From NCBI RefSeq assembly GCF_009832905.1, contig NZ_CP047135.1, forward strand, positions 226,001-290,000: DNA of 64,000 bases, given 5' to 3'. This document shows positions 27,714 through 37,881 of the stretch, in pieces. Origin of the DNA: Stenotrophomonas sp. 364. Lineage in GTDB: Bacteria; Pseudomonadota; Gammaproteobacteria; Xanthomonadales; Xanthomonadaceae. Position numbers and translations under genes: made by a program. Below the pieces are notes generated by a model. That model had not been told where the DNA came from. It saw only the letters and a program-made list of their open reading frames with translations, and did no database searches. Within the stretch, counting starts at the first letter, position 1, and the number at the start of each line of letters is the position of its first letter.

Positions 27714-28337
27714 TCAGGCGCGGCACTCCATTACGCAATGCGTGTAGGGAACGTAGATCATGTCGTGGCGAACGGTGACTTTGACGTCCTGGAAGGCCTT
27801 CTCCGCCAAGGCGCGGTAGGCATCCGGTGTGCGGATGTTCTGGCCGCGGTCGCGCAGGATCAGGTTGCGTGCCAGGGAGGACTGGTCGTCCACCAAGGTG
27901 CCATCCATGGTGACCAGATGGCCACCGGGCTTGAGCTTGCTGCGCGCCGACTGCATCAACTTCACCACGATATCGTCGTCCAGGTGGTGCAGGATGCCGA
28001 CGGCCAGGACCACGTCGGCCAGTTCGTCGCCGTCCTGTGGCTGGTAGTCGGCAATGTCCATGCAGTGGAACGTGGCGCGGTTGCCGAAGCGGCGGTTGGC
28101 CGATTCGATGTAAAGCGGGGACAGGTCGAAGCCGTGGTAGCCGGCTCCCTTTGGCAGGTGGGGGACGATCTCACCGGTCCCGCACCCGATATCCAGGATG
28201 GTCGCGTTGGGCCCCGGCCGCGCATGGTCGTTGAGCAGGCGCTTGCGCGCCTTCTGTGCGCCCAGGATGTTCTGCAGCAGGTCGTAGGCCCACGGGGCCG
28301 AGAGAATTGCGTGAAGGCCGGTCGTCTTCTGGGCCAT
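27714..28337 (-). CDS. Class I SAM-dependent methyltransferase
   Basis: 207 residues from ATG 28337 (MAQKTTGLHAIL). Motif I is LDIGCGTGEIVPHL, motif II includes GFDLSPLYIESA, and GILHHLDDD and LKPGGHLVTMDG match the usual methyltransferase fold. The substrate is unknown. It lies upstream of, and on the same strand as, the paralogue-2 membrane protein, with a 206-bp gap containing a small GTCAGCC...GGCTGAC hairpin. A role in O-chain methylation or polyprenyl/lipid modification is inferred from location only. Confidence 0.82.
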   Translation of the reverse strand: MAQKTTGLHAILSAPWAYDLLQNILGAQKARKRLLNDHARPGPNATILDIGCGTGEIVPHLPKGAGYHGFDLSPLYIESANRRFGNRATFHCMDIADYQPQDGDELADVVLAVGILHHLDDDIVVKLMQSARSKLKPGGHLVTMDGTLVDDQSSLARNLILRDRGQNIRTPDAYRALAEKAFQDVKVTVRHDMIYVPYTHCVMECRA

Positions 28338-28466
28338 GGCTAACCTCTCGAGGTACGGGGTGGCGGGAGGCCGGAGTGACCCTCCTGACTGCTGATAGTC
28401 CTGCACTTGCAGCTGGCCACGCAAGTGCGACTGCGGCATGCCGGACCGATGCACGCCCACCAGATG

Positions 28467-28492
28467 CAGAAAACCCCGCCGAAGCGGGGTCT
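28467..28492 (-). terminator. Rho-independent terminator of xanB
   Basis: On the minus strand GACCCCGC, loop TTC, GGCGGGGTT is followed by TTCT. It begins 31 bp after the xanB stop at 28523. Confidence 0.82.
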
Positions 28493-28522
28493 TGGGAGAC
28501 TGCCAACTACCCGCGCGCGTGC

Positions 28523-29926
28523 TCAGGCCCGGCCGTAGCTGTCCTCGAAGCGGACGATGTCGTCTTCCCCCAGATAGCTGCCCGACTGCACTTCGATCAG
28601 CTCCAACGGCAGCTTGCCCGGGTTCTTCAGGCGATGGGTAACGCCCAGCGGGATGTAGGTGCTCTGGTTTTCGGTCAGCAGGATGACCTCCTCGCCACGG
28701 GTCACCTCGGCAGTGCCGCTGACCACGATCCAGTGTTCGGCCCGGTGGTGGTGCATCTGCAGGCTGAGCGTGGCGCCCGGCTTGACGGTGATGCGCTTGA
28801 CCTGGAACCGGGCGCCGTTATCGATCGAGTCGTAGGCGCCCCACGGGCGGTAAACCTTGCGGTGCGCGGCTGCTTCGCTGCGGCCGTCGCGCTTGATCCG
28901 GGCCACGATTTCCTTGACGTCCTGCACGCGGTCCTTGTGGCCCACGAACACCGCATCATCGGTTTCCACCACCACCACGTCATCCAGCCCGACCATGGCG
29001 ATCAGGCGGCTGCCGTAGGCATAGCTGTTGCGGCAATCGACCGCGATCACGTCGCCGTGGCAGGCATTGCCCGAGGCATCCTTGTCCGACACTTCCCACA
29101 GCGCCGACCAGGAGCCCACGTCGTTCCAGCCGGCATCCAGCGGCACCACGGCCGCATCGGCGGTCTTTTCCATCACTGCGTAATCGATGGAATCGTTCGG
29201 GCTGGCGGCGAAGGCGTCGGCATCCAGGCGGATGAAGTCGCTGTCGCGCGACGCCTTGTCCAGCGCGGCACGGCTGGCGGCCAGGATGGCCGGCTGCAGG
29301 GCTTCAAGCTCGGCCAGGTAACGCGAGGCCTTGAACAGGAACATGCCGCTGTTCCAGAAGTACTCGCCGGACCGCACGTACTGTTCGGCGGTTTCCAGGT
29401 TCGGCTTCTCGACGAAGCGCTCGACCGCGCGCACGCCCTCACCAGCTGCGGCCTTGATGTAGCCGTAGCCGGTTTCCGGTGCGGTCGGCACGATGCCGAA
29501 GGTGACCAGCTTGCCCGTCTGCGCCGCGGCCGCGGCCTGCTTGACCGCCTCGTGGAACGCCTTTTCATCGCGCACCACGTGGTCCGACGGCAACACCAGC
29601 AGCAGCGCGTCATCGCCGTTGGCCATTGCCTGCAGCGCGGCAATGGCGATCGCCGGTGCGGTGTTGCGGCCGATCGGTTCGAGGATCAGCGCCTGCGGCG
29701 TGACATTGCACTCGCGCAGCTGCTCGGCGGCCATGAAACGGTGTTCCTGGTTGGCCACCACGATCGGTGCGGCACCGGCGACCTGCGCAACGCGCTTCCA
29801 CGTGGCCTGGAGCATGGTGTCCTCCCCGACCAGCGGCAGGAACTGCTTCGGATAGGCCTCGCGCGAGACGGGCCACAGGCGGGTGCCGGAACCACCGGAG
29901 AGGATGACGGGAACGATGGGCAACAT
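28523..29926 (-). CDS. xanB: Mannose-1-phosphate guanylyltransferase / mannose-6-phosphate isomerase
   Basis: 467 residues, the length of bifunctional type II PMI/GMP enzymes. The N-terminal nucleotidyltransferase has [20 protein letters not shown] and NDVGSWSAL. The C-terminal cupin isomerase domain has [19 protein letters not shown] and the metal-binding histidines. It makes GDP-mannose from mannose-1-phosphate and interconverts fructose-6-P and mannose-6-P. Fourteen bases separate it from the upstream spgM, so the two form an operon. GDP-mannose feeds Gmd/Rmd in the same locus. Confidence 0.95.
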   Translation of the reverse strand: MLPIVPVILSGGSGTRLWPVSREAYPKQFLPLVGEDTMLQATWKRVAQVAGAAPIVVANQEHRFMAAEQLRECNVTPQALILEPIGRNTAPAIAIAALQAMANGDDALLLVLPSDHVVRDEKAFHEAVKQAAAAAQTGKLVTFGIVPTAPETGYGYIKAAAGEGVRAVERFVEKPNLETAEQYVRSGEYFWNSGMFLFKASRYLAELEALQPAILAASRAALDKASRDSDFIRLDADAFAASPNDSIDYAVMEKTADAAVVPLDAGWNDVGSWSALWEVSDKDASGNACHGDVIAVDCRNSYAYGSRLIAMVGLDDVVVVETDDAVFVGHKDRVQDVKEIVARIKRDGRSEAAAHRKVYRPWGAYDSIDNGARFQVKRITVKPGATLSLQMHHHRAEHWIVVSGTAEVTRGEEVILLTENQSTYIPLGVTHRLKNPGKLPLELIEVQSGSYLGEDDIVRFEDSYGRA

Positions 29927-29940
29927 GGATGCGTCCTGGA

Positions 29941-31302
29941 TCAGTGTTGGGCCGCGCTGCCGCCGATCAGGGCGGTCAGCTCGTCGGTACGGGTGCGCAG
30001 CAGGGCGGCGTCCCCGCGGGTCTCCACGTTCAAGCGGAGCAGGGGTTCGGTATTGGAGCTACGCAGGTTGAAGCGCCAGTTCTTGAATTCGGCGCTGACC
30101 CCGTCGGTGTTGTCCAGGGTCGGCTGCTCGCTGGCGTAATGCGCCATCACGCGGGCAACGGTGGCCTTGGCATCGTCGACGCGGAAGTTGATCTCGCCGC
30201 TGCACGGGAATGCCTGCATGCGGTCGGCAACCAGATCACCCAGCGACGTGCCGGTCTGCGACACCAGCTCGGCGATCAGCAACCACGGGATCATGCCCGA
30301 ATCGCAGTAGGCGAACTCCCGGAAGTAATGGTGCGCGCTCATCTCGCCGCCGTAGATGGCGTCTTCGGCCCGCATGCGCTCCTTGATGAACGCATGGCCG
30401 GTCTTGCTCATGATCGGCACGCCACCGGCCTGCTGCACCATCTCCACGGTGTTCCAGGTCAGACGCGGGTCGTGGATGATCTTGCCGCCCGGGTGGCGCT
30501 TGAGCAGCGCGGTGGCCAGCAGACCCACCAGGTAATAACCCTCGATGAAGTCGCCCTTCGCGTCGAAGAAGAAACAGCGGTCGAAATCGCCGTCCCAGGC
30601 AATGCCGAAATCGGCACCATGCTCGCGCACGGCGGTGGCGGTCGCGGCGCGGTTTTCCGGCAGCAGCGGGTTGGGGATGCCGTTGGGGAAGCTGCCGTCG
30701 GGCTCATGCTGGATGCGGATGAACTCGAAGGGCAGTTGTGGCGCAAGCTGGTCGATCACCAGGCCGGCGCCACCGTTGCCGGCGTTGACCACGATCTTCA
30801 GCGGCTTCAGGACGCTGCGGTCCACATAGCCCAGCAGGTGCTCGATGTAGGCGCTTTTGTCGGTGTCCTGGCGCAACTGACCGTTGCCGCCTTCCGGCAG
30901 CGCGGTGTCGGCGGCGGCGTAGTCACGCACGTCGAACAACCCGGTGTCGCCGCTGATTGGGCGCGCTTGCTCACGCACCAGCTTCATGCCGTTGTAGTCC
31001 ATCGGGTTGTGGCTGGCGGTCACCATCACGCCGCCGGCGGCCTGCCGGTGGAAGGTCTGGAAATAGACTTCCTCGGTGCCGCACAGCCCGATGTCGATGA
31101 TGTCGCGGCCCGAGGCACGGAAACCCTCGGCCAGCGCCTGGTGCAGCTCGGGGCTGCTCAGGCGGATGTCGTAGCCCAATACCACTGGGCCCGGACCCAG
31201 CAGCGTGGCGGTTCCTGCACCAATGCGTTTGGCCAGCGGCGGGTTGAGTTCTTCGGGCACCCGGCCACGGATGTCATAGGCCTTGAAGCAGGGAAGCGTC
31301 AT
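29941..31302 (-). CDS. spgM: Phosphomannomutase / phosphoglucomutase
   Basis: 453 residues from ATG 31302; a TTG codon directly before it is also in frame. Phosphohexomutase motifs are in order: FKAYDIRG, the phosphoserine loop [12 protein letters not shown], metal-binding WDGDFDRC, substrate loop [10 protein letters not shown] and the phosphate-binding RSSNTEP. It interconverts sugar 6- and 1-phosphates and so feeds both XanB (mannose) and RmlA (glucose). It corresponds to XanA of Xanthomonas and SpgM of S. maltophilia, where loss shortens the O antigen. First gene of the spgM-xanB operon. Confidence 0.95.
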   Translation of the reverse strand: MTLPCFKAYDIRGRVPEELNPPLAKRIGAGTATLLGPGPVVLGYDIRLSSPELHQALAEGFRASGRDIIDIGLCGTEEVYFQTFHRQAAGGVMVTASHNPMDYNGMKLVREQARPISGDTGLFDVRDYAAADTALPEGGNGQLRQDTDKSAYIEHLLGYVDRSVLKPLKIVVNAGNGGAGLVIDQLAPQLPFEFIRIQHEPDGSFPNGIPNPLLPENRAATATAVREHGADFGIAWDGDFDRCFFFDAKGDFIEGYYLVGLLATALLKRHPGGKIIHDPRLTWNTVEMVQQAGGVPIMSKTGHAFIKERMRAEDAIYGGEMSAHHYFREFAYCDSGMIPWLLIAELVSQTGTSLGDLVADRMQAFPCSGEINFRVDDAKATVARVMAHYASEQPTLDNTDGVSAEFKNWRFNLRSSNTEPLLRLNVETRGDAALLRTRTDELTALIGGSAAQH

Positions 31303-31331
31303 CAAAGAAGTCCTTTTTGGGGTGGCCGTCG

Positions 31332-31337
31332 ATTATA
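31332..31337 (-). promoter_or_regulatory. -10 box of the spgM-xanB promoter
   Basis: A perfect TATAAT on the minus strand lies 29 bp before the spgM ATG, and an AAGGA ribosome site stands between them. No convincing -35 hexamer is seen at 16-18 bp, so an activator or a weak -35 is possible. Confidence 0.5.
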
Positions 31338-31467
31338 GCGACAGGCCCCGTGAGGGCGCGTCAGCCTGCCCGGCCCCCGTACTCGCCTGTATTCAGCTTG
31401 CGTGATGCCTGCGCCCCGGCCCCGGAAGGGCGGGGCCGGCAGGCCGTTACACCTGCCCCTGACCAGG

Positions 31468-32604
31468 TCAGGCCAGCGCAGCGTGCAGCGCCTTGTCGGC
31501 GTGCTGCAGGATCGTGTCCATCTGCTGTTCCACGCCCACCCACAGCGGCAGGCGCACCAGACGCGCGCTGATGTCGTCGGTAACCGGCATCGCCGAACCG
31601 CAGCGTCCATGTTCCAGCCCGGCCGGCGACGAATGCAGCGGGATGTAATGGAAAACACTCTGCACACCGCGCTGCTTCAGCTCGGCGATGAAGCGGGTGC
31701 GTACCTCCAGCGAGGGAAGCAGCAGGTAGTACATGTGCGCATTGTGCGTGCAGTTGGCCGGTACGCTGGGACGCTGCACGGTGCCTGCGCGCTCATGCGC
31801 CTCGGCCCAGGCGTGGTATCGGTCCCAGATGGCCAGGCGCTGGTCGGTGATTTGCCGGGCCGCATCCATCTGCGCGGTCAGGAACGCAGCGGTGATCTCA
31901 CCGGGCAGGAACGAGGAACCCACGTCCACCCAGGTGTACTTGTCGACCTGGCCGCGGAAGAAGCGGCTGCGGTTGGTGCCTTTCTCGCGGATGATCTCGG
32001 CGCGTTCGGCGTAGGTGCTGTCGCGGCAGAGCAGCGCGCCGCCTTCGCCGGAAATGATGTTCTTGGTTTCATGGAAGCTGAGCGCGCCCAGCTCGCCGAT
32101 GGTGCCCAGCGGGCGTCCCTTGTAGGTGGACATGATGGCCTGCGCCGCGTCTTCCACCACCACCAGCCCATGCCGCGCGGCGATGTCCATGATCGTGTCC
32201 ATCTCACAGGCCACGCCCGCGTAATGCACCACGCAGATGGCCTTGGTGCGCGGGGTGATCGCCGCCTCGACCAGCTGTTCGTCGAGGTTCAACGTGTCGG
32301 CACGGACGTCGACGAACACCGGAATGGCGCCACGCAGCGCGAACGCATTGGCCGTCGAAACGAAGGTATACGACGGCATGATGACCTCGTCGCCTTCCTC
32401 CAGATCCAGCAGCAGCGCCGCCATTTCCAGGGCCGAGGTGCAGCTGTGGGTCAGCAGGGCGCGGGCGGCGCCGGTGTTCTGCTCAAGCCATGCGTGGCAG
32501 CGTTTGGTGAACGGGCCGTCGCCGGACAGATGGCCGTTGGCATGTGCCTGGGCAATGTGCTCCAGTTCGCTACCCGTCATGAATGGTTTGTTGAATGGAA
32601 TCAC
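31468..32604 (-). CDS. wecE: dTDP-4-amino-4,6-dideoxyhexose aminotransferase (WecE-like)
   Basis: 378 residues. DegT/DnrJ/EryC1 sugar aminotransferase with the PLP lysine K181 in SFHETKNIISGEGGA, the aspartate in VVEDAAQA and the GDEVIMPSYTFVSTANA segment typical of WecE. The expected reaction turns dTDP-4-keto-6-deoxyglucose into dTDP-4-amino-4,6-dideoxygalactose; the substrate is made by RmlA and RmlB encoded at 36794-38769. The same-strand neighbours (flippase-like, acetyltransferase, GT2) fit a route to a 4-acetamido-4,6-dideoxy sugar. A 3-aminotransferase is the alternative. Confidence 0.88.
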   Translation of the reverse strand: MIPFNKPFMTGSELEHIAQAHANGHLSGDGPFTKRCHAWLEQNTGAARALLTHSCTSALEMAALLLDLEEGDEVIMPSYTFVSTANAFALRGAIPVFVDVRADTLNLDEQLVEAAITPRTKAICVVHYAGVACEMDTIMDIAARHGLVVVEDAAQAIMSTYKGRPLGTIGELGALSFHETKNIISGEGGALLCRDSTYAERAEIIREKGTNRSRFFRGQVDKYTWVDVGSSFLPGEITAAFLTAQMDAARQITDQRLAIWDRYHAWAEAHERAGTVQRPSVPANCTHNAHMYYLLLPSLEVRTRFIAELKQRGVQSVFHYIPLHSSPAGLEHGRCGSAMPVTDDISARLVRLPLWVGVEQQMDTILQHADKALHAALA

Positions 32605-32634
32605 GATGGCTCTCAGGGTAGGTGTCGGGGCGGG

Positions 32635-33000
32635 TCAGGCGACGGATCGGGACAGGACGACCACGCCCAGCATGATAATCAGCGTGCCGGCGATCTTGTA
32701 GGCGTCCAGCTGTTCGCGGAAGAGCACCGCGGCGAACAGGGCGACGATGAAGAAATTGATCGCCATGTACGGGTAGGCACGGCTGAGCGGCATGCGGCTC
32801 AAGGCAGCCATCCAGCACAGGGATGCGCCGAAGGCGGCCACGAAGGCCGAGATCACCCACGGCTTCAGCAGCAGCTGCAGCAGGTTGAGGGGCTGGATCG
32901 GGCTGGCCAGAAGATGGCCGTGCAGTCCCACCTGCCACTTCAGGACAAGTTGTCCGTAAGCAGTCAGCAGGATGGTCATGCCGATGAATACATAGCTCAT
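32635..33000 (-). CDS. Small four-helix EamA/SMR-like membrane protein (ArnE/F-like flippase candidate)
   Basis: 121 residues with four predicted membrane helices: MSYVFIGMTILLTAYGQLVLKW, a span near 45-65, one near 75-95 and IAGTLIIMLGVVVLSRSVA. Size and the GQLVLKW / SRAYPYMAINF pattern resemble half-size EamA transporters such as ArnE/ArnF, which flip undecaprenyl-phosphate sugars. Position between the aminotransferase and the acetyltransferase/GT2 genes supports a sugar-lipid flippase. A metabolite or drug efflux role cannot be excluded. Confidence 0.72.
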   Translation of the reverse strand: MSYVFIGMTILLTAYGQLVLKWQVGLHGHLLASPIQPLNLLQLLLKPWVISAFVAAFGASLCWMAALSRMPLSRAYPYMAINFFIVALFAAVLFREQLDAYKIAGTLIIMLGVVVLSRSVA

Positions 33001-33073
33001 GCAGAAAGGCGCCTGGAAAATAAGGGCGACAGGCAGGCCCCGGTGTTGGGACGTGCCTGCGGAAAGAGGGGCA

Positions 33074-33835
33074 TCATGGGCGGCGCAACGCGCTTGATCG
33101 CGCCAGCCTGCGGTCCAGATGGTAGGTGTCCAGTGCAGCGTACAGCCGGAGGCCGGCCTTGGCCCATTGCCGCTGTACGCCGTAGTTCCAGACCTGGGTC
33201 GAGATGATCAGGCGCTGCAGCGACTGTTGCGCGTAGTGGTGCGCCAGGTGGCCGAGCAGGCGCCCATAGTGGCCGCGGCGCTCGAAATCGGGGTGGACCG
33301 CATTGAGCACGATGTCGACGGTGTCGCCATGCCGGTCACAGGTGGCGAACCCGGCAATGGCACCGCCGTCGGTGACCACCCAGGTGGCGGCGCGGTCGGG
33401 GGTGTCGTCCAGCCGGCTCTGGGCCCACTCGACGTAGCCGGCGTGCACCTTGTCCTGGGGCAACAGGGGGTTGGCGGCGTAGTGGGCGCGGTAGCCCTGG
33501 AAACTGGCCGCGGCGATCAGGGCGATCGCTTCACGGTCGGCCGCCGTGGCGACACGGACATTGGGGGCCAACGCGCCCGATCCGGCGTCCAATGGCATAC
33601 CGTGGTAGACCAGCGTGTCGGCATGGATGACGAATTCGCCCTGCTGCTGCAGCGCGGTGGCGATGTCCGAGCGTCCTGCGGCGGTGCGCAGGATGATCAG
33701 GTCGGCCGCCGAGCGTGCGACCGCCGCCACGATGGTGGATAGGGCGGTGTCCTCGTCGAACGCAGCGCGCTCGACCAGGATGCCGAAACGGGCCGAATCC
33801 AGGGCGGCCGGTACAAGGCCGGAGACGGCATTCAT
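33074..33835 (-). CDS. GNAT N-acetyltransferase (WecD-like)
   Basis: 253 residues. The N-terminal 110 residues are a poorly conserved lead domain (with SARFGILVERAAFDE, similar to the WecD start). Residues about 115-235 are a GNAT fold, with the acetyl-CoA loop around VHPDFERRGHYGRLLGHL and the catalytic-region TQVWNYGVQRQWAKAGL. WecD acetylates dTDP-Fuc4N, and a WecE-like aminotransferase lies two genes away. Its start overlaps the stop of the GT2 gene by four bases. Confidence 0.78.
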   Translation of the reverse strand: MNAVSGLVPAALDSARFGILVERAAFDEDTALSTIVAAVARSAADLIILRTAAGRSDIATALQQQGEFVIHADTLVYHGMPLDAGSGALAPNVRVATAADREAIALIAAASFQGYRAHYAANPLLPQDKVHAGYVEWAQSRLDDTPDRAATWVVTDGGAIAGFATCDRHGDTVDIVLNAVHPDFERRGHYGRLLGHLAHHYAQQSLQRLIISTQVWNYGVQRQWAKAGLRLYAALDTYHLDRRLARSSALRRP

Positions 33836-34818
33836 GCCGCGTCCTTCCAGGTGTCCTGCCAGACAATGAAAGCCGGCCGCTGCTTGGTCTCGTAATGGAT
33901 GCGGCCCAGATAAAGCCCGACCACGCCCAGGCTGGCCATGATGAAGCTGCCCACCAGCCAGACCGAGGCGAGAATGCTGGTGAAGCCGGCCACCTGGATG
34001 TCACCGGCCAGGTAGCGGAGCATCGCGAACAGCGCGATGCACACGCCCACTGTGGCCAGTGCGAACGCAAGGGACATGACCAGCCGCAGCGGCTTGTCCG
34101 AGAAGGACAGCACGATCCGGGTGGCCATCTGGATCAGCTTGCGCAGGCTGTAGCCGCTCTGGCCTTCGGTACGCCGTCCGTGCGACACCGGGATGGCGCG
34201 CGTACGGAAACCGGTCCAACGTGCCATCAGTGGCAGGAACCGGTCCATCTCGGGCATGCCGTTCATCGCATCCACGACTTTCCGGCTGTACGCCCCGAAG
34301 TTGGCCGTCGAGGCGTCATAGCGGGTATCGGTGAGCCAGCCGAGCGTGCGGTAGAACAGGCGCGAACCAGAGCGCTTGAGCCAACTGTCCTGGCGTTCGA
34401 CGCGCTGGCCGAGCACGATCTCGTGTTCGCCATCCAGGCCCGCCAGCAGCGCGGGAATCTCTTCCGGAACGTCCTGCAGATCGCAGTCCATGACCACCAC
34501 CGTCGCCCCCCGCGCGCGGGACAACCCGGCGCTGATGGCGGCGTGCTGGCCGAAATTGCGCGACAGCCTGAGCCCCCGCACGGCGGCCGATCGCGAACTG
34601 ATCTCGCAGATGCGGCGCCACGCGTTGTCCGGGCTGTCATCGTCCACCAGAATCAGCTCGTGGGTCAGGCCCGCACCGGACAGGCTGGCGCCTACCCGGT
34701 CGGCAAGATCCTCCAGACAACTGGCGCACCCGTACACAGGCACGACCACCGACACGTCGGGGGGCGTGCCTGGAAGGCCACTCACCGCGGTTTCATCGCA
34801 GCCGATCACGGCAGGCAC
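33832..34818 (-). CDS. Polyprenyl-phosphate glycosyltransferase, GT2 (GtrB/ArnC/DPM1-like)
   Basis: 328 residues from GTG 34818; another GTG three codons in is possible. GT-A domain: [26 protein letters not shown], the DXD-like [14 protein letters not shown], and the acceptor region [14 protein letters not shown]. Two C-terminal membrane helices (about 240-262 and 273-298). This matches transferases that load a sugar onto undecaprenyl phosphate for use outside the cytoplasm. First gene of a four-gene minus-strand module; only 27 bp separate it from the etfA stop, so read-through from etfBA is likely. Confidence 0.87.
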   Translation of the reverse strand: MPAVIGCDETAVSGLPGTPPDVSVVVPVYGCASCLEDLADRVGASLSGAGLTHELILVDDDSPDNAWRRICEISSRSAAVRGLRLSRNFGQHAAISAGLSRARGATVVVMDCDLQDVPEEIPALLAGLDGEHEIVLGQRVERQDSWLKRSGSRLFYRTLGWLTDTRYDASTANFGAYSRKVVDAMNGMPEMDRFLPLMARWTGFRTRAIPVSHGRRTEGQSGYSLRKLIQMATRIVLSFSDKPLRLVMSLAFALATVGVCIALFAMLRYLAGDIQVAGFTSILASVWLVGSFIMASLGVVGLYLGRIHYETKQRPAFIVWQDTWKDAA

Positions 34819-34845
34819 CTATCTGGAGGAAGCGGACAGTGTGGA

Positions 34846-35784
34846 TCAAAGCGCCGCTTCCAGCTCCGGCAGCAACGTGAACAGGTCACCCACCAGGCCG
34901 ATGTCGGCGATCTCGAAGATCGGCGAATCCGGGTCCTTGTTGATGGCCACGATGGTGCCGGCATCCTTGATCCCGGTCAGGTGCTGGATGGCGCCGCTGA
35001 TGCCGACGGCCACGTACAGCTCCGGGGAGATGATCTTGCCGGTCTGGCCCACCTGCAGGTCGCTGGGCACGTAGCCGGCGTCCACGGCGGCGCGCGAGGC
35101 ACCCACGGCGGCGCCGAGCTTGTCGGCCAGCTGGAAGATCACCTTGAAGTTCTCTTCCGAACCCACGCCACGGCCGCCGGACACCACGCGCTTGGCGCTC
35201 TGCAGGTCCGGGCGGTCAGTGGCACCGGCGGCCAGGCCGATGAAGCGGGTGTGCGACGGCAGGGTCGCCTCCACGCTCGCCGCCTCAACCGCGGCGCTGC
35301 CGCCCTTGGCCGCTTCCGGCCAGGACGCGGCACGCACGGTGGCCACGACGATCTGGTCGGCAGGGACCTCCACGGTGATGATCGCGTTGCCGGCGTAGAT
35401 CGGTCGCTTGAAGCTGTGGCTGCCTTCGACGGTCATCAGGTCGGACACCTGGTTGACGCCCAGCAGGGCGGCCACGCACGGCATCAGGTCCTTGCCGAAG
35501 GTGGTCGAGGGGCCGAACACGTGGGTGTAGCCGGTGGCCAGCTTGGCGATCTGCGGGGCCAGCACCTGGGCCAGCGCCTGCGCGTTGGCCGGGTTGGCCA
35601 CGGTCAGTACCTTGGCCACGCCCGCCAGCTGCGCGGCCTCGGCAGCCACGGCGGCCGGGTCGGCGGCCAGCACCAGCACGTCGATGCTGGCGCCGCTGAT
35701 GGCGGCGGCGGCGCTGACGGTCTTGGCGGTGGCGGCGTTGAGCTTGCCGTCATGGTGTTCGGCAACAACGAGGATCTTGGTCAT
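34846..35784 (-). CDS. etfA: Electron transfer flavoprotein, alpha subunit
   Basis: 312 residues. The C-terminal FAD-binding signature is complete ([21 protein letters not shown] ... [34 protein letters not shown]). It carries electrons from acyl-CoA and other dehydrogenases to ETF-ubiquinone oxidoreductase. It overlaps etfB by one base (TAATG). In Xanthomonas this gene marks the far border of the variable LPS locus, as here. Confidence 0.96.
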   Translation of the reverse strand: MTKILVVAEHHDGKLNAATAKTVSAAAAISGASIDVLVLAADPAAVAAEAAQLAGVAKVLTVANPANAQALAQVLAPQIAKLATGYTHVFGPSTTFGKDLMPCVAALLGVNQVSDLMTVEGSHSFKRPIYAGNAIITVEVPADQIVVATVRAASWPEAAKGGSAAVEAASVEATLPSHTRFIGLAAGATDRPDLQSAKRVVSGGRGVGSEENFKVIFQLADKLGAAVGASRAAVDAGYVPSDLQVGQTGKIISPELYVAVGISGAIQHLTGIKDAGTIVAINKDPDSPIFEIADIGLVGDLFTLLPELEAAL

Positions 35785-36530
35785 TACAGCAACCCCTTCT
35801 GCTTGAGTGCGGCGACCAGTTCGGCCGCGTCCTTGACCATCACGCCCTTGCTGCGCTTGACCGGCGCGGCGTACTGGGTGGTCTTGAAGGTATCGGCGGC
35901 GTCCACGCCGAGGTCGGCCAGCTGCAGGGTCTCCAACGGCTTGGCCTTGGCCTTCATGATGTCGGGCAGCTTGATGAAGCGCGGCTCGTTCAGGCGCAGG
36001 TCGGTGGTGACCACGGCCGGCAGATCCACTTCCAGGGTTTCCAGCCCGGCGTCGACTTCACGGGTGACCGTGGCCTTGCCGTCGGCAATGTCCAGCTTGC
36101 TGGCGAAGGTCGCCTGCGGGCGGCCCCACAGCGTGGCCAGCATCTGGCCGGTCTGGTTGGCGTCGTCGTCAATGGCCTGCTTGCCCAGGATCACCAGGTC
36201 CGGCTGCTCCTTCTCGACCAGCTTGAGCAGGGTGCGCGCGGCGGTGAGCGGCTGGATGGCCTGGTCGGTGACCACGTGGATGGCGCGGTTGGCGCCCATG
36301 GCCAGGCCGTTGCGCAGGTGCGCCTGGGCGTCGGCGGGGGCGATGGTGGCGACCACGACCTCGGTGGCGATGCCCTTGTCGCGCAGGCGCAGGGCTTCTT
36401 CCAGCGCGATTTCGTCAAAGGGGTTGGGCGACAGCTTGACGCCGTCGGTGACCACGCCGGAACCGTCCGGCTTGACCTGAATGCGGACGTTGTAGTCCAC
36501 CACGCGCTTGTACGCGACGAGGATTTTCAT
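35784..36530 (-). CDS. etfB: Electron transfer flavoprotein, beta subunit
   Basis: 248 residues from ATG 36530 (MKILVAYKRVVDYNVRI). It has the AMP-binding ETF-beta signature region (VDLPAVVTTDLRLNEPRFIKLPDIMKAKAKP). It forms the heterodimer with EtfA and is translated just before it. The frame is open 41 codons upstream, but the usual MKIL start is clear. It is divergent from rmlB across a 263-bp spacer that must hold promoters for both sides; no hexamer pair stood out there. Confidence 0.96.
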   Translation of the reverse strand: MKILVAYKRVVDYNVRIQVKPDGSGVVTDGVKLSPNPFDEIALEEALRLRDKGIATEVVVATIAPADAQAHLRNGLAMGANRAIHVVTDQAIQPLTAARTLLKLVEKEQPDLVILGKQAIDDDANQTGQMLATLWGRPQATFASKLDIADGKATVTREVDAGLETLEVDLPAVVTTDLRLNEPRFIKLPDIMKAKAKPLETLQLADLGVDAADTFKTTQYAAPVKRSKGVMVKDAAELVAALKQKGLL

Positions 36531-36793
36531 CTGGTGCGGAATCCTTGAATAACGGGGAACGTCCGGCCCTGGCGACAGCAACCGGTTCGGGGGTGGGACC
36601 GCGATTCTAACTGGCTGGAGGTGACCATGCGAATGCGTATGGTTATGCTGCATTGCCGCACGCCTGCGCGCGCGGCACCGCCGCGTTCACCTGCGGCAGG
36701 CAGTCGTGAAGACAGGCGCGATGTATCCTGTTCCGCTGTTTCGGAGGTTCGTGAATGCGACGCCCAGACCAATATCAAACAGGAGAACAGGTA

Positions 36794-37849
36794 GTGCCCA
36801 CATGGCTTGTCACCGGCGGTGCCGGATTCATTGGCGGTAACTTTGTCCTCGAAGCGGTCGCCAAGGGCGTGCGGGTAATCAACCTGGATGCACTGACCTA
36901 CGCGGGCAACCTGAAGACCCTGTCCCCGGTGGAGGGCAACCCGGACCACCTGTTCGTGCATGGCGACATCGGCGACCACGCGCTGGTGGCCCGCCTGCTG
37001 GCCGTACACCAGCCCGATGCGGTGGTGAACTTCGCTGCCGAGAGCCACGTCGACCGCTCCATCGACGGTCCCGGTGCGTTCATCCAGACCAACGTGGTCG
37101 GTACCCTGGCCCTGCTGGAAGCGGTGCGCGACTACTGGAAGGCGCTGTCGGCCGACAAGGGCGCCGCGTTCCGCTTCCTGCATGTGTCCACCGACGAGGT
37201 GTACGGCACGCTGGGCGAGACCGGCAAGTTCAGCGAAACCACCCCGTTCGCGCCCAACTCGCCATACTCGGCGTCCAAGGCCGCCTCGGACCACCTGGTG
37301 CGCGCGTTCCACCACACCTACGGGCTGCCGGTGCTGACCACCAACTGCTCCAACAACTACGGTCCGTACCACTTCCCGGAGAAGCTGATCCCGCTGGTGA
37401 TCGCCAAGGCGCTGGCCGGCGAGCCGCTGCCGGTGTACGGCGATGGCAGGCAGGTGCGCGACTGGCTGTTCGTGTCCGACCACTGCGAGGCGATCCGCAC
37501 CGTGCTGGCCAAGGGCCAGGTTGGCGAGACCTACAACGTCGGCGGCAACGCGGAGAAGGAAAACATCGAAGTGGTGCACGCGATCTGCGCGCTGCTCGAT
37601 GCCCGCCGCCCGCGTGAAGATGGCCAGCCGCGCAGCAGCCAGATCACCCACGTGGCCGACCGCCCGGGGCATGACCGCCGCTACGCGATCGACGCCAGCA
37701 AGTTGAAGGACCAGCTGGGCTGGGAGCCCAAGTACACCTTCGACCAGGGCATCGGCTTCACTGTCGACTGGTATCTGGACAACCAGGAATGGGTGAACGG
37801 CGTGCTTGACGGCAGCTACCGCCTGCAGCGCATCGGCACCGCCGCTTGA
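36794..37849 (+). CDS. rmlB: dTDP-glucose 4,6-dehydratase
   Basis: 351 residues from GTG 36794, chosen because AGGAG (36781-36785) is at good spacing and the next residues [14 protein letters not shown] are the normal N-terminus. NAD loop GGAGFIGG, catalytic [10 protein letters not shown] and YSASKAASD (YxxxK), [18 protein letters not shown]. It makes dTDP-4-keto-6-deoxyglucose, the branch point to L-rhamnose (RmlC/D) and to the WecE-like aminotransferase. First gene of rmlBACD. Confidence 0.96.
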   Translation: MPTWLVTGGAGFIGGNFVLEAVAKGVRVINLDALTYAGNLKTLSPVEGNPDHLFVHGDIGDHALVARLLAVHQPDAVVNFAAESHVDRSIDGPGAFIQTNVVGTLALLEAVRDYWKALSADKGAAFRFLHVSTDEVYGTLGETGKFSETTPFAPNSPYSASKAASDHLVRAFHHTYGLPVLTTNCSNNYGPYHFPEKLIPLVIAKALAGEPLPVYGDGRQVRDWLFVSDHCEAIRTVLAKGQVGETYNVGGNAEKENIEVVHAICALLDARRPREDGQPRSSQITHVADRPGHDRRYAIDASKLKDQLGWEPKYTFDQGIGFTVDWYLDNQEWVNGVLDGSYRLQRIGTAA

Positions 37850-37881
37850 GTGGCACTGCCCCACAGACTGAGGAACACCGC

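Noticed and set aside
33715..36480. 921-codon plus-strand frame opposite the GT2, etfA and etfB genes
   Set aside because: It crosses three well-identified genes on the other strand and has no recognisable domain.
36531..36793. Small gene or riboswitch in the etfB-rmlB divergent spacer
   Set aside because: No frame with a ribosome site and no stem-loop with a terminator were found; the spacer looks like a promoter region only.
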